A stretch of 64,000 nt of DNA from Stomoxys calcitrans (lineage: Eukaryota > Arthropoda > Insecta > Diptera > Muscidae), in NCBI RefSeq assembly GCF_963082655.1, contig NC_081554.1, positions 43,334,854 to 43,398,853 on the forward strand. The letters run 5' to 3'. Every line of letters starts with the position of its first letter. The stretch's first letter is position 1. Shown here piece by piece: positions 43,736-54,985 of the stretch. Below the pieces are notes generated by a model, which was not told where the DNA came from, did not search any database, and saw only the letters and a list, made by a program, of their open reading frames with translations. A program made the translations under genes and the position numbers.

Positions 43736-44894
43736 CTTTTTGAATCACAATAGAACGGAAGAAGTTTCACATGAAATCCAATCGGCTTTGTCACTGATTA
43801 TCCAAATGCTTGGGGTCAAAACCCATGCTTAAACTTGGTACAAAAAATTTTGCAAGATTATACTTCAATAGGTGAGCCCATGCTGAAGACATGAAATTAT
43901 ATGACCTTTCTTAACTTTTCATCGCCCTACTTATTTTCAATCCACTGTACATCATTAAAATACCCATCTATGCCGCGCAAACAAACTGTTTGGTTTCATG
44001 GGGGGCATTTCTTTTTTTAACTGCGGCCGCTTAATGCTTAATGGGACCATTTGTTAGTATTGGTTCTTTAGAGTCAATGATGCAAAAGAAGTTTCCTAGA
44101 CTCAAAGTTGGTTGTAGCAGGCAAATGAAGCCAGTACCTAGTAATGGTTACGGACGGTTGAGTGGGCGTGCCATGGCATATTTGATTCAATGCTTTTGGA
44201 TGCTTCCACACGGCTCCTGCTTGTTGGTTTGTTGGTAATGGTGTGGGGAGGGCTATGTTGGTGTTGGAACTGTGTAGTGCTTTCATAAAAACTGATTGCG
44301 GTTACCATTGATTGTTATTCATGTTCATTGAAACATGTATTTGGCACCATGGCCAAGTTGCTGCCATCTCTCAACCCAACATCTACTCCCACACATAGAG
44401 CTTATATGAAATTTACATTTCCTTGCCTTTTGCTCTTCGTCTTCTTCTTCTTCGTGCCTTTTGCAACCATTACCATTACTGATGAGGACGTATTCGAAAT
44501 GCTGCTCTTATCCCGGCATAAGTATGTGCATTGCAATGTCAAAGTGTTCATGTGGTTATGCTTATGTATGTGTGCAATGGTCCCACAAATCGAATGTCAA
44601 TTTTCGACTCATTTTACGGAACACTTAAACTTGTCGTTTCTGCGCTTAGCACACCAACTCTGCAGCCTCAGCATCTATCCGCATCTCAAATGCAGCATTA
44701 ATGATACTTCTTTTCGTGGTTGCGAGCTACGAAATAAAGCAAGCGAGCATAGCATTCTATTGCATTCGTTAAATATGTTCTAATTTGTTTTCGTGGTTAC
44801 AAATACGTTGAGAGACATGGCAGAGAAAAGGACAAAATAGTATGTTGACAAGTGTATTTGGATAATTTTACCCAGAATTCCATAGAGGCGAACT
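43736..44894. other. Single-copy-looking sequence with one 151-codon open frame
   Basis: No repeat family recognised. The plus frame 44328-44783 encodes 151 residues with a hydrophobic run FPCLLLFVFFFFVPFATITI at about residues 31-50, which arises partly from a (CTT)n tract near 44438-44453. It has no family resemblance that I recognise, no visible splice or promoter support, and could be chance. Confidence 0.4.
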
Positions 44895-45165
44895 CCTGCA
44901 AAAAATGTGGTCAGAACAAAACATGCGAAATTTGAGGCAAATCAGATAAGAAATCCGACCTCCAGAGGATCAAGATCAAGATCTGAGATCGGTTTATATG
45001 GCAGCTATATCAAAACATGGACCGATATGGCCCATTTTCAATCACAATCGACCTACACTAATAGGAAGCTTAGCTTCACTCCTTCGAAAGTAAGCTTGCT
45101 TTTGACAAACGGATGGACAGGGCTAAATTGACTCAGAATGTGAAGATGATCAAGAATTTATACCA
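44895..45165 (-). mobile_element. Family A fragment
   Basis: GATCGGTTTATATGGCAGCT, ATATCAAAACATGGACCGAT, CGACCTACACTAATAGGAAG and GATCAAGAATTTATACC mark the last repeat plus core of a reversed family A element. The 5' terminal module is missing. Confidence 0.78.
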
Positions 45166-45835
45166 CAGTAGCGACAGACCAAAGCCTACGGTGGGAAGCA
45201 ACCCCCTCACCGGCAATCCGAGCAACTGCCAACCCGGCTAGCGAGGTAACTCTAATGAGAATTATGCTGTACATTGTTCAAAACCCTCGTGTTATCTTGT
45301 TACCCATCTTGTAGCGATGAGGGGGCTTAAGGGTTGAATCTAGGGTCGGTGCATTCACCTGGGAAATCATACTGCCTTAGTACACCATGGTTTTCTATGA
45401 TTCAGATTAAACTGAACTTAAAGGTATCCCATGAGTGGCAATATTACAAAGAGAAACTCGGCAGGTGGTCAATGGTCCAGTACCGTGAATCCACCCAAAC
45501 CAGCAAGTTCGGCAGGGACAAAATATATCTGCAGGTCCCAACCTCATGTTACACACAACAAAGAAGCACACAGCAGACACCATTCTTGAACTCAACATTA
45601 AAAAAACACTGATATGACAAGACAACATGGGCTTGTCCCACTGCGAGAGTTCCTGCGATGGACTCTCGAGAATTGGATCAATCCAGCTATATTAAACAGA
45701 TGAAGAGTACGTTCAGATAGACTCTTCAGATGCGATAGCAGTTGGAAACTCAACTACTGGTGAAGAGGCGGGTACCTCGCAAGGGGATATGATGAAAGTT
45801 TAGAAGACGGACGAACAGAAATGGGAAAAAGGCTA

Positions 45836-46912
45836 TATAAAAATCAATTTGTGTTTGTTTGTTTGTGTGTTCCTTATAGACTCAGAAACGACTGAACCAA
45901 TTTTCTTGAAATTTTCATAATGATCCCGTGGTGAAAATAGGTTACAAGATTGTTTGATATGTGAAGGGGGAGCGGACCCTCCCCTTTACCCTAATTTTCA
46001 GAAACGCCAGGTTTCGAATATGAGTGGTGCGATTTAAGCGAAATTTTGGTGTGCTTTCTTATTGTAACCTACATACAAAAATTTGGTATTCAAATTTCGG
46101 ATGGGTACCTAGGGGGGGCGCCCCACCCCAAAACCTACCAAATATATATAGACACCAACCACGAGAATATGGGACTCAAATGAAAGGTATTTAAGATTAG
46201 CAAACGTATCTGATATCCAATTGTCGTACCAAGTGTTGGGGGGCCCACCCCAACCACCGAAACACACCTAAATCGGACATGGCAATATGAGACTCAAATG
46301 AAAGGTATTTGCGAATAAAATACGAATCTGATATCCAAATTCGGGACAAAGTCTCTGGGGGTTCATCCCTTTCCCAAAACATCCCCCAAACAGGACACAT
46401 TTAGTGACCATGGCAATATCTGGCTTAAATAAAAGGTATTTGAGTGTAGAATATCAATCTGATATCCAGATTTTGGCCCGCCCATCCCCGAGAACATACC
46501 CTAAGGAAGACAAATTTACAACCATAGCAATATGGGACTCAAATGAAAGGTCTTTGGAAGTAAAGCACGAATCTGATATCAATGTTCGGGAAAAGTGTCT
46601 ATGAGGCCATCCCACCCCCATAACACCACACAAATACGAAGAATTTGCCGACCATTGCAAAATGAGGCTCAAATAAAAGGTATTTTAGAGTTGAACACGA
46701 ATCTGATATATGTTTTCAAAGCCAAGTCACTGAGTGGCCGCCCCATTCCCCAAAACACCCCCGCACAAACATGAACCGGTCATGTATGGTATTTGAGATT
46801 AGAAAACGAGTTTGATATCCAATACTCAAGTATATGAGAATAGAGCACGTAGCTGACATATTTTCAGGGCTTAGTGATTGGGGGACCACTCCACCCCCAA
46901 AACACCCCTAAA
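45836..46912 (+). mobile_element. Family C element with boundaries defined by an empty site
   Basis: Head: TATATAAAAATCAATTTGTG, (TTTG)n, AGACTCAGAAACGACTGAAC, GGGGGAGCGGACCCTCCCC. Repeat units follow. The right end is CACCCCTAAA. The paralogous ORF1 unit at 47175-47200 reads GGCTACAAACGCTCG without the insert, so the insert is 1077 bp and has no evident target duplication or terminal inverted repeats. Confidence 0.9.
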
Positions 46913-48060
46913 CAAACGCTCGTAACGGTACTTGAAAAATATGGAGGTTCCAGAGCCATCCGCTCTAAAGATCCGTGACAAGCGTATGATGCCCAAACAT
47001 GAGTTCTACAACTGTCATGGAACGTATGCGGCTCTCTGCTACATCGGACGATACCGGGACAGATGATCTTCTCAGATGCGACAGCAGTTGGAACCACAAC
47101 AACTGGTGGAGTCTCCTGCGGGTACATCGCAAGCGCAAGTTGAAAGTATAAAAGACGGACGAGCAGAAACGGGAAGAAGGCTACAAACGCTCGTTACGGT
47201 ATCTGAAAAAGATGGAGGTTCCATAGCCATCCGCTCTAAAAATCCGTGACAAGCGTATGATGCCCAAACATGGGTTCTACGTCAGGGAGTACGTGTCTAT
47301 GTTGAATACAACTGTCATGGAACGTCTCTCTCGTCTCGGCTCTCTGCTACATCAGACGATATCGGGTCAGATGATCTTCTCAGATGCGACAGCAGCTGGA
47401 ACCACAACAACTGGTGGAGTCTCCTGCGGGTACCTCGCAAGCGGACAACTTAAAAGTATAAAAGACGGACGAGCAGAAACGGGAAGAAAGCTACAAACGC
47501 TCGTTACGGTATCTGAAAAAGATGGAGGTTCTACAGCCATCCACTCTAAAGATCCGTGACAAGCGTTTGATGCGCAAACATGGGTTCTACGTCAGGGAGT
47601 ACGAGTCTGTGGTGAACACTACTGCCATGGCACGTACGCTGCTCTCTCTCGCACGATTCCGGGACAGATACCAATACTCTCACTAAAACGAGAACTGTCA
47701 CATACGCTTCAAACAAAACAGAGACCGCAGATGCAAGACCCCTGCAGGACACCAGGCTCAGATAAGGGCTGAAACGGGAAGAAGGCTACAAACGCCCGTT
47801 ACAGTATCTGAGGAAGATGGAGGGTCTAGAGCCACCCACTCAGACGATGCCTGACAAGCATTTGATGCGGGAACATAAGTTCCACGGCAGAAAGTACGTA
47901 ATCGGTTCTCTGCTATATCGGACGATACCGGGGCAGACAACAACGCTACCACTAAACGGAGAACTGTCACACACTTTGCAGACAAAACCGAGAACGCAGA
48001 TGGAAGCATCGAGCAAAAGACACCAGGCCCAGATAAGGGCATAACTGTTAAGCAGAGGCC
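46913..48060 (+). repeat. Four tandem units of about 270-310 bp in LINE ORF1
   Basis: Unit starts (CAAACGCTCGT, GTATCTGAAAAAGATGGAGG) lie at 46913, 47184, 47494 and 47789. Unit 1 lacks about 39 bp (around CAGGGAGTACG); unit 2 is 310 bp. The end of another unit precedes the C insertion at about 45735-45835. Confidence 0.88.
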
Positions 48061-48332
48061 TTTCGTCGATGCTGCCACCAAAGCTAGGAAGGGTTGTCAG
48101 GAGAATGTCCTCTCGGCAAGGGTATCTCCCTCAAATGCCACGCCCAGTCCATAGAATAAGCGGCAGTGACCTGGCGATGAGCAGGTGTCTGAGGAAAAAA
48201 GGGCCAAAGTATGTCATCAGCGCCTGAACTGCAAGTGGCTATCTTGGACCAGAGCAATCCTGAAGGTCGGCTACCCATTGAAAAATGGTTGTTGATCGAA
48301 GAGAAGATTCTCCGAGCTAGGAGCTAGGGTAC

Positions 48333-48960
48333 ATGGGCTGTCTGAAGTTATTGCTGATTAACCTGCACCACTCAGAGGCGGCCACGGATAAACTGCTGAG
48401 AGCTTTGGGGAGAGATGGCACTGATGTGGCCCTCGTTCACGAAACGTGGTTACGAGGTAACAAGAATCGTGAGCTCAGAACACGAAATCTGAATCGTAAC
48501 CAGCAGGGATCTGATGCTTATTCTGATTTCTCGTTTCAGGGATGTAGACTTAACGGTAGTAGCCTTGGAGAGACTGCGCAAATCATTACTCGTCCTGGCC
48601 TACATGTACCTACCTTACGATGTTGAAGCCCCATACAGACACATTCCGGGCCCTCGTCAGTTGGTACGAGAAGGGGCTTGGCCTTGTGCTAGGGTTGAAG
48701 CCAATGCGCAACACAGTCTATGGGGAAGCATGAATACCAACGAGAGAGGTGAACCACTTTTTGATCCAATTGTATCCACGGGGCTGGCTGCATGCAATAG
48801 GGGCAACACCCCTACTCTGTAACAACGGGATCAGCGAACAGGTCAAAAATATAACGCTTGTCACGAACAGTGACTCGGTGAAAGTCTTGGACTGGAGCGG
48901 CTCCACCCAGTGTTCCTTTCGGATCACTGTAGGATAGGTTTTCAGATCGAACACGAGATG
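48333..48960 (+). pseudogene. LINE endonuclease, degraded
   Basis: Starts MGCLKLLLINLHHSEAATDK, then VALVHETWLRGNKN: the N-terminal endonuclease strand with the catalytic Glu in the HETW motif (usually QEPW). A second frame (48514-48822) has VEANAQHSLWGSMNTNERGE and LAACNRGNTPTL, the central D-x-N-A-H-x-x-W block with Asp replaced by Glu. The third block around 48850-48930 carries NSDSVKVLDW and TQCSFRI in a further frame. Typical of LOA/R1-like endonucleases, now inactive. Confidence 0.85.
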
Positions 48961-48984
48961 GGGGGGAGGATGTCATACAGAAAC

Positions 48985-50640
48985 CCGAGGAGGACCAACT
49001 GGGAGAAGTTCAGGGAACGGATGCATAAGCTAGTGGGCCTCCAGAAGACGCAAGGGAACTGGAGGTCGCAGTGGATTTTGTAACGGAATGCCTGAACAAG
49101 GCCTTTATGAAGGCATGTCCCGAACGAGTACTGCTGCGTAAAACCAGCCCGTCATGGTGGTCACCGGAGCTGAGGGTGCTCTGGAGAAAGAGTAGAAGGC
49201 TTTTTAATAAGGCCAAAAAGGAGAACATGGCAAAGGGCTGACACGAATATCGCGATTCCCTTGGCAAGTTCAAGAATGAGACAAGGAGAGCAAAGGAGTA
49301 CCTGGGCGAAATTCTGTGAAGAATTGGAAAGCACTAGTGAGGCATCTAGGCTGCGTAAAGTGCTCCCGAAGGATCCTAGCACACCTAGCTCCCTAAAGAG
49401 CGAGGACGGAACTTACACCGAGAGTGGTCAGGAGACGGTGAAAATTTTGATGGAAACGCATTTCTCTTTCGGCCAAGAAGAGGCCGGCAATCAAGATATC
49501 GCAATACCTATATATGTTGCCTTGGGGATGACCTCATCAGGGAGACATCGTAGACGAGTAGAAGATAATGTGGGCATTTTCGCATTTTCCGGCCATTTAA
49601 GTCGGAGGACCAGACGGTATTATCTCTGCACAGCTGTAGGATTCCTTTGAAGTCACATTGCACTGGCTTGAACGGATTTTACGAGCGAGCATGGTCCTAC
49701 ATCCCAAGGGTTAGAGGGAAGTTAAAGTGGTATTTATCCCCAAGGCGGGAAAAATAAACCACAGCAAGACGAAAGATTATAGGCCTATTAATCCGTCATC
49801 GTTTATGCTGCAAACACTGGAAAGACTAGCCTGAAGATGGGAGGGGAAGTGACGCCGGAGACCTTCAGTGGGGCATAACACGCATACCTCAAAGACACGT
49901 CGATGGAGACAGCCCTTCATTAAGTGATACGAGAGGTCAAGAGGTCAAGGCGGCCTTCTTGGATATTGAGAAGTCCTTCAATTACCTGGAGATATGATCG
50001 ATAGTCTCCGCATTGGATCGCACGGGGATTCACCCCATCATCTCCCAGTGGACCAATAATATGCTTTATTGCAGGATTATTAATGCGAACATGGAAGATA
50101 GTGTGATCAGAAGGCGGGTGACCATAGGAACGCTTCAAAGAGGGGTGTTCTCGCCGATTCTATGGAACCTTGTGATAAATGAAATCCTGATGGACCTCAG
50201 CGGGGGTGGCACGAAAATAATCGCTTAAGCTAGCGACGTCTGAGGCAGGTTCCAGTCGACGATCACCGATATCATGGAAGGGTCACCTTGGAGATTATCG
50301 CAATGTGCTACCAGAAATGCGTTAAGGACCAACTCAAGGAAGACGGAGTTGGTGCTCTTTACGCATAGATACAAGATCCGGAGTTCAGACTAACGTCCTT
50401 CGACGGAATCACGATGGAATTATCGAAGGAGGTACTTTACCTCCTCGATTTGAAGCTGGGTTGGGAGAGAAATACCGAGGAGAGAGACCGTAAGGCACTA
50501 TGCGCTTTTTACGCCTGCAGGAGGATGTTCAGTAGAAATACGGGATAATCCCCGAAAGTATTTATTGGATGTATACGGCCATCGTGAGACCAGTACTGAT
50601 CTATGGAGCACTGGTATGATCGAATGCCGTGGAGAAATGG
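48985..50640 (+). pseudogene. LINE reverse transcriptase, catalytic site lost
   Basis: A linker with ECLNKAFMKACPER, PSWWSPELRVLWRKSRRLFN and KFKNETRRAKEYLG (49060-49300) leads to fingers/palm remnants. VKAAFLDIEKSFNYLE at about 49943-49993 keeps the first Asp. ALDRTGIHPIISQWTNNML follows, then TLQRGVFSPILWNLVINEIL at 50131-50190 (normally PQGGVLSPLLW). The YADD box at 50226-50237 reads stop-A-S-D. Weak thumb remnants follow to about 50640. Multiple frameshifts. Confidence 0.85.
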
Positions 50641-50650
50641 ACTCGTACGA

Positions 50651-50950
50651 GGTTTGTTGACGGGACGGGATGGTTCCGACTGGGGTTGCCATGAGCTGCG
50701 GAGAAGGTACATCCGTACTTGCAGGGGGTTGGGCATTCTTCACCCTCCGCTCTGGTTCACCATTCTTCCTGTTCCATTTTCATTCGTGTATAACCTCTGA
50801 ATTTATTTCGAGAACGGGATGGTTCCGACGGGGTGTGCCATAAGCTCCGGCCATGGTAGTTCAGTGCTTGCGGGGGATGGGGGTTTTTCAACCCCCGCTC
50901 TTATTCTCTATTCATTCGTGTATAACCCTTGGATTTTGTCCGAGAACTCA
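50651..50950 (+). repeat. Direct duplication after the LINE
   Basis: Two diverged copies (about 50672-50815 and 50816-50945) share GGGATGGTTCCGAC, TGCCAT, AGCT, CTTGC, CACCC/AACCC, CCGCTCT and ATTCGTGTATAACC. They may be the 3' untranslated part of the LINE. Confidence 0.7.
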
Positions 50951-51559
50951 CTTCTTCTTTCTCTTCTCTTTCATTCTAGGTTATAACAATTGGCCAAACT
51001 GAATTCACCTATGGTGGGTAACCCATTCAACCAAACCAAGCCTATTGTTCAAAACCGCTAACAGCTGAGTTTTTTAGTATTTTACACTTTTTCATGAGGA
51101 GTTACAATCAAACCTAATCCTAAAACTAGTTATTCATTACGAACGCAATCACCGCTTATAATAATGATTGGTATCCTGTTGAGAGCTTGTTTTACTCTCA
51201 TTCGGTTTCCAGTTTAAGAGCAATGCTTCGGTGCACCATGCAAACTTGAGCCTTGAAAAAAGAGCCAACGTTTATATTGGTGGTGGTTTCTGTGAGTGTA
51301 TAAGTTCGCATGCAAGCTGTAACTTTTGGTTTGTAGTTTTTCATGCAGCTTGCACGCTTTTGTGAATTTGATTGCTTAGGGAGTTTTCTATTTGCTACAC
51401 ACCATTAAATATACATATATACAATGCACAAATACCCAAGACAGCCTTCAGTCAGTCATTTGCGAAAGCTTTACCCTTAAAGCTAAGGAAGTTGTTACCC
51501 GACTTCACAGTAGAATTTTGCCGATATTTTGATGTACGCATAATACTCATTGATCTTCT
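50951..51559. other. Sequence without recognised features
   Basis: No coding motif or known repeat. TGCTTCGGTGCACCATGCAA and a TGCAAGCT-rich stretch are unremarkable. Confidence 0.45.
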
Positions 51560-52905
51560 TATATATAAAAATCAATTTGTGTTTGTTTGTTTGTGTGTTC
51601 CTTATAGACTCAGAAACGACTGAACCAATTTTCTTGAAATTTTCATAATGATCCCGTGGTGAAAATAGGGTACAAGATTGTTTGATATGTGAAGGGGGAG
51701 CGGACCCTCCCCTTTACCCAAATTTTCAGAAACGCCAGGTTTCGAATATGAGTGGTGCGATTTAAGCGAAATTTCGGTGTGCTTTCTTATTGTAACCTAC
51801 ATACAAAAATTTGGTATTCAAATTTCGGATGGGGTATCTAGGGGGGGGCGCCCCACCCCAAAACCTACCAAATATATATATACACCAACCACGACAATAT
51901 GGGACTCAAATGAAAGGTATTTAAGATTAGAAAACGTATCTGATATTCAATTGTCGTACCAAGTATTGGGGGACCCCCCCCCAACCCCCGAAGCACCCCA
52001 AAATCGGACATGGCAATATGGGACTCAAATGAAAGGTATTTGCGAGTAAAATACGAATCTGATATCCAAATTTGATATCCAAATTTGGGACAAAGTCTCT
52101 GGGGGTTCATCCCTTTCCCAAAACATCCCCCAAACAGGACACATTTACTGACCATGGCAATATCTGGCTTAAATGAAAGGTATTTGAGTGTAGAATATCA
52201 ATCTGATATCCAGATGTTGGCCCGCCCATCCCCGAGAACATACCCTAAGGAAGACAAATTTACAACCATAGCAATATGGGACTCAAATGAAAGCTCTTTA
52301 GAAGTAAAGCACGAATCTGATATCAATGTTCGGGAAAAGTGTCTACGACTACCCCACCCCCATAACACCACACTAAGTATTTGCTGACCATTGCAATATA
52401 CCTCAAATAAGAGGTATTTTAGAGTAGAACACGAATCTGATATATATTTTCAAAGCCAAGTCACTGAGTGGCCGCCCCATCCCCCAAAACACCCCCGCAC
52501 AAACATGAACCGGTCATGTATGGTATTTGAGATTAGAAAACGAGTTTGATATCCAATTTTGAGGCCAATGGCAGTATGGGGTTCAAGTATATGAGAATAG
52601 AGCACGTTGCTGATATATTTTTAGGGCTTTGTGTTTGGGGGACCACCCCACTCCCCAACACATTCATAAATCGGGCATATTTACAGACCATGTCAATGTG
52701 GGGCTTAAATAAAAGGAATTTGGGGGTAGAGCAAGATTTGATACATAATTTCGGGACCAATTTTCTGGGGGTCTAACCCTTTCCCAAAATACCCCACAAA
52801 CAGCAATTTTTTACTGACCATACCAATATGCGGATCAAATAAAGGTATTTGAGGGTAAAATACGAATTTGATATCCAAATGTAGGACCATATTGGGACCA
52901 TAGGA
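51560..52905 (+). mobile_element. Family C element, close relative of the copy at 45836
   Basis: The head TATATATAAAAATCAATTTG and the following several hundred bases are nearly the same as at 45836, including the unusual TTTTCATAATGATCCCG (a shared deletion relative to other copies) and GATATGTGAAGGGGGAGCGG. It extends further than the 45836 copy through additional units up to about 52905. Confidence 0.85.
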
Positions 52906-53107
52906 CCATACCCACAGGAATTGGAAGTAACGAAACACCATATCGATTTACACTTTCCAGACAGACCGGACGGAATTATCATGGATGCAACGGATTTTAT
53001 GAAGCTTAGCAAGGGACAGAAACTGGCGAACTTCAATGGGGCACAACATCCCAGTAAAAACTTAGGACATACCTGTCATTACTTCTGACAATACCATTCA
53101 CACACAT
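52906..53107. other. Unassigned stretch between C and A elements
   Basis: Contains AATTGGAAGTAACGAAACAC and GACGGAATTATCATGG; possibly an old coding or repeat fragment, but no motif is recognised. Confidence 0.3.
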
Positions 53108-53585
53108 ATATACCCTCAGCATTGCATGTCAAATCGGGAGATCGGTTTTTATGCAAGCTATATGGGGTTCTTGACCGATTTGAACCGCACATAGCACAGT
53201 TGTTGAAAGTCATCACAGAACACTTCATGCTAAATTTCAGCCAAATCGGACAAAAATTGCGGCTTCCAGTGGCTCAAGAAGTCTTATCGGGAGATCGGTT
53301 TATATGGGAGCTATATTTAAATCTGAAGCGATATGGCCCATTTGCAATCCCCAACGACCTACATCAATAAAAAGTATCTGTAAAAAATTTCAAGTGGCTA
53401 ACTTTACGCGTTCGACTCCTATCGTGATTTCGACAGACGGACGGACGGACATGGCTGGTTCGACTCAAAATGTCCAGACGATCAAGAATATACATACCTT
53501 ATGGGATCCTAGATCAATATTTCGAGGAGTTACAAACGGAATGACTAGATTAGTATAAGCCCATCCTATGGTGGTGGGTATAAAA
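53108..53585 (-). mobile_element. Family A element, short
   Basis: Two reversed repeats (GGGAGATCGGTTTTTATGCA, GTGGCTCAAGAAGTCTTATC) lead to the core: GACAGACGGACGGACGGACA, ACGATCAAGAATATACATAC, AACGGAATGACTAGATTAGT and CCATCCTATGGTGGTGGGTA. The left 3' terminus is lost. Confidence 0.8.
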
Positions 53586-53699
53586 ATACTGTTATTGTAT
53601 GCCTCTGAAAAAAATTCTACTAATTTTTACTTTGTGGTTTTATCTCCTAGCAATGTAACTGTTCTCAAATTGTAATCCATAGTCGACCCATTAATGCCT

Positions 53700-54985
53700 T
53701 TTTATACCTTCCATCATAGAATAAGGCTATACTCGTTCTAACATCGCAATTCCGTTCGCAGCATATCACAGTATTGGTCTAAGCCATGTCCGTTCGCCCG
53801 ACCGTCTGTCCGTTTGTCTGTCTGGCCTGTCTTCGTGTGGAAGGCACGCTTACTTTCGAAGGAGCGCAAATACTTCCTATTAGTGTAGGAAAGATGGGAT
53901 TGTAAATGAGCCATATCGTCCATGTGTTTGTATAACTGCCATATAAACCCATTTAAAATCTTGACTTCTTGAGCCTACAGACGGCGCAATTTTCATCCAA
54001 GTTTGGCTGAAATTTAGTATGAGGTATTTGTTACGAATTGCAACAACTGTACTATGGATGGGCAAAATCAGTTAACAACTTGATATAGCTGCCATATAAA
54101 TCGATCTCAGATTTTGACTTATTGAGCCTCTACAGTGCGCAATTATTATCCGATTTGGCAAACATTTTGCATAAAGTCTTTTGTTTTGACTTCCAATAAC
54201 TATGCCATAACCCGATATAGCTTCCACATAGACCGGTCTTCCGATTATACTTCTTGAGCCTATAGAGGACGCAATACTTATCAGATTTGGCTGATATTGT
54301 GCACAATGACTTCTCGCACCAATTATGGTCTCAATCGGTCTTTAACCTGATATTAAAGGTATTTATGAGTAGAGTACGAACTTGGCATAAAAATGGCACC
54401 CTAAGTGCCGGGGGGATACCCCACCCCCAAAAACACCACCCAACAGGACACTTTTACTGCTTTGGGCAATATGGGTATCAAATGAGAGGTATTTAAGAGT
54501 AAGAGCTTTGGGCAATATGGGTATCAAATGAAAGGTATTCAAAATTAGAGTACAAACCTGACATAAACATTTATTCCATGGTGTCTGAAGGGGCCTCCCC
54601 ACCCCCCAAAACACCCCAGCAAGGCATCTGAACCGATTGGGACAATATGGATATCAAATAGAACCGATTGGGATAATATGTATATCCCATATTAACCAAT
54701 CTCCCGATATTACTTCTTGAGCTCTTATAAGGCACAATTCTTACCCGATTTAGCTGAAATTTTGCACAATGACTTTTACTATGGTGTCCAACATCCAAAC
54801 CGAGTATTGTCCGAATCGGTCTATAGCCTGATATGTCTCCTATAGTATGACAATTTTTTATTCAATATCCTTTGTTTGCCTATAAAGAGATACTGGGCAA
54901 AGAACTAGACAAATGCGATCCATGGTGGAGGGTATATAAGATCTAAGACCTGGCCGAACTTAGCACGATTTTACTTGTTACTTGT
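53700..54985 (+). mobile_element. Family A element, diverged, split by a C-type fragment
   Basis: 5' module TTTTTATACCTTCCATCATA, a diverged core with CATGTCCGTTCGCCCGACCG, central repeats (CATATAAACCCATTTAAAAT, TTGACTTCTTGAGCCTACAG) to about 54350, then a C-type insert, then the final repeats and GATCCATGGTGGAGGGTATA, CCTGGCCGAACTTAGCACGA, TTTTACTTGTT. More mutated than the other A copies. Confidence 0.82.
54353..54690 (+). mobile_element. C-type repeat block nested in a family A element
   Basis: Units with GGGCAATATGGGTATCAAAT, GGTATT, CCCCACCCCCAAAAACACC and ACTTGGCATAAAAATGGCAC, the same subtype as at 26766-27259. No head is present. Confidence 0.7.

Larger units (their letters stand above)
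45640..48300 (+). pseudogene. LINE ORF1 region, amplified and broken
   Basis: Frames give basic, Arg/Lys-rich segments such as WNHNNWWSLLRVHRKRK, KTDEQKREEGYKRSLRYLKK and KIRDKRMMPKHGFYVREYVS, repeated in changing frames because the unit has been duplicated. I see no clear CCHC knuckle. The assignment as ORF1 comes from its position between leader and endonuclease. A family C insertion splits the first unit. Confidence 0.6.
45166..50650 (+). mobile_element. LOA/R1-like LINE, most complete copy, degraded
   Basis: The order is a 5' leader (about 45166-45640), an ORF1 region with tandem repeats (to about 48300), endonuclease (48333-48960), reverse transcriptase (about 49000-50640), then presumed 3' sequence. 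The RNase H and C-terminal finger are not seen, so the 3' part is lost or replaced. GC content is higher than in the surroundings. It contains a family C element at 45836-46912. Many stops and frameshifts. Confidence 0.82.
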
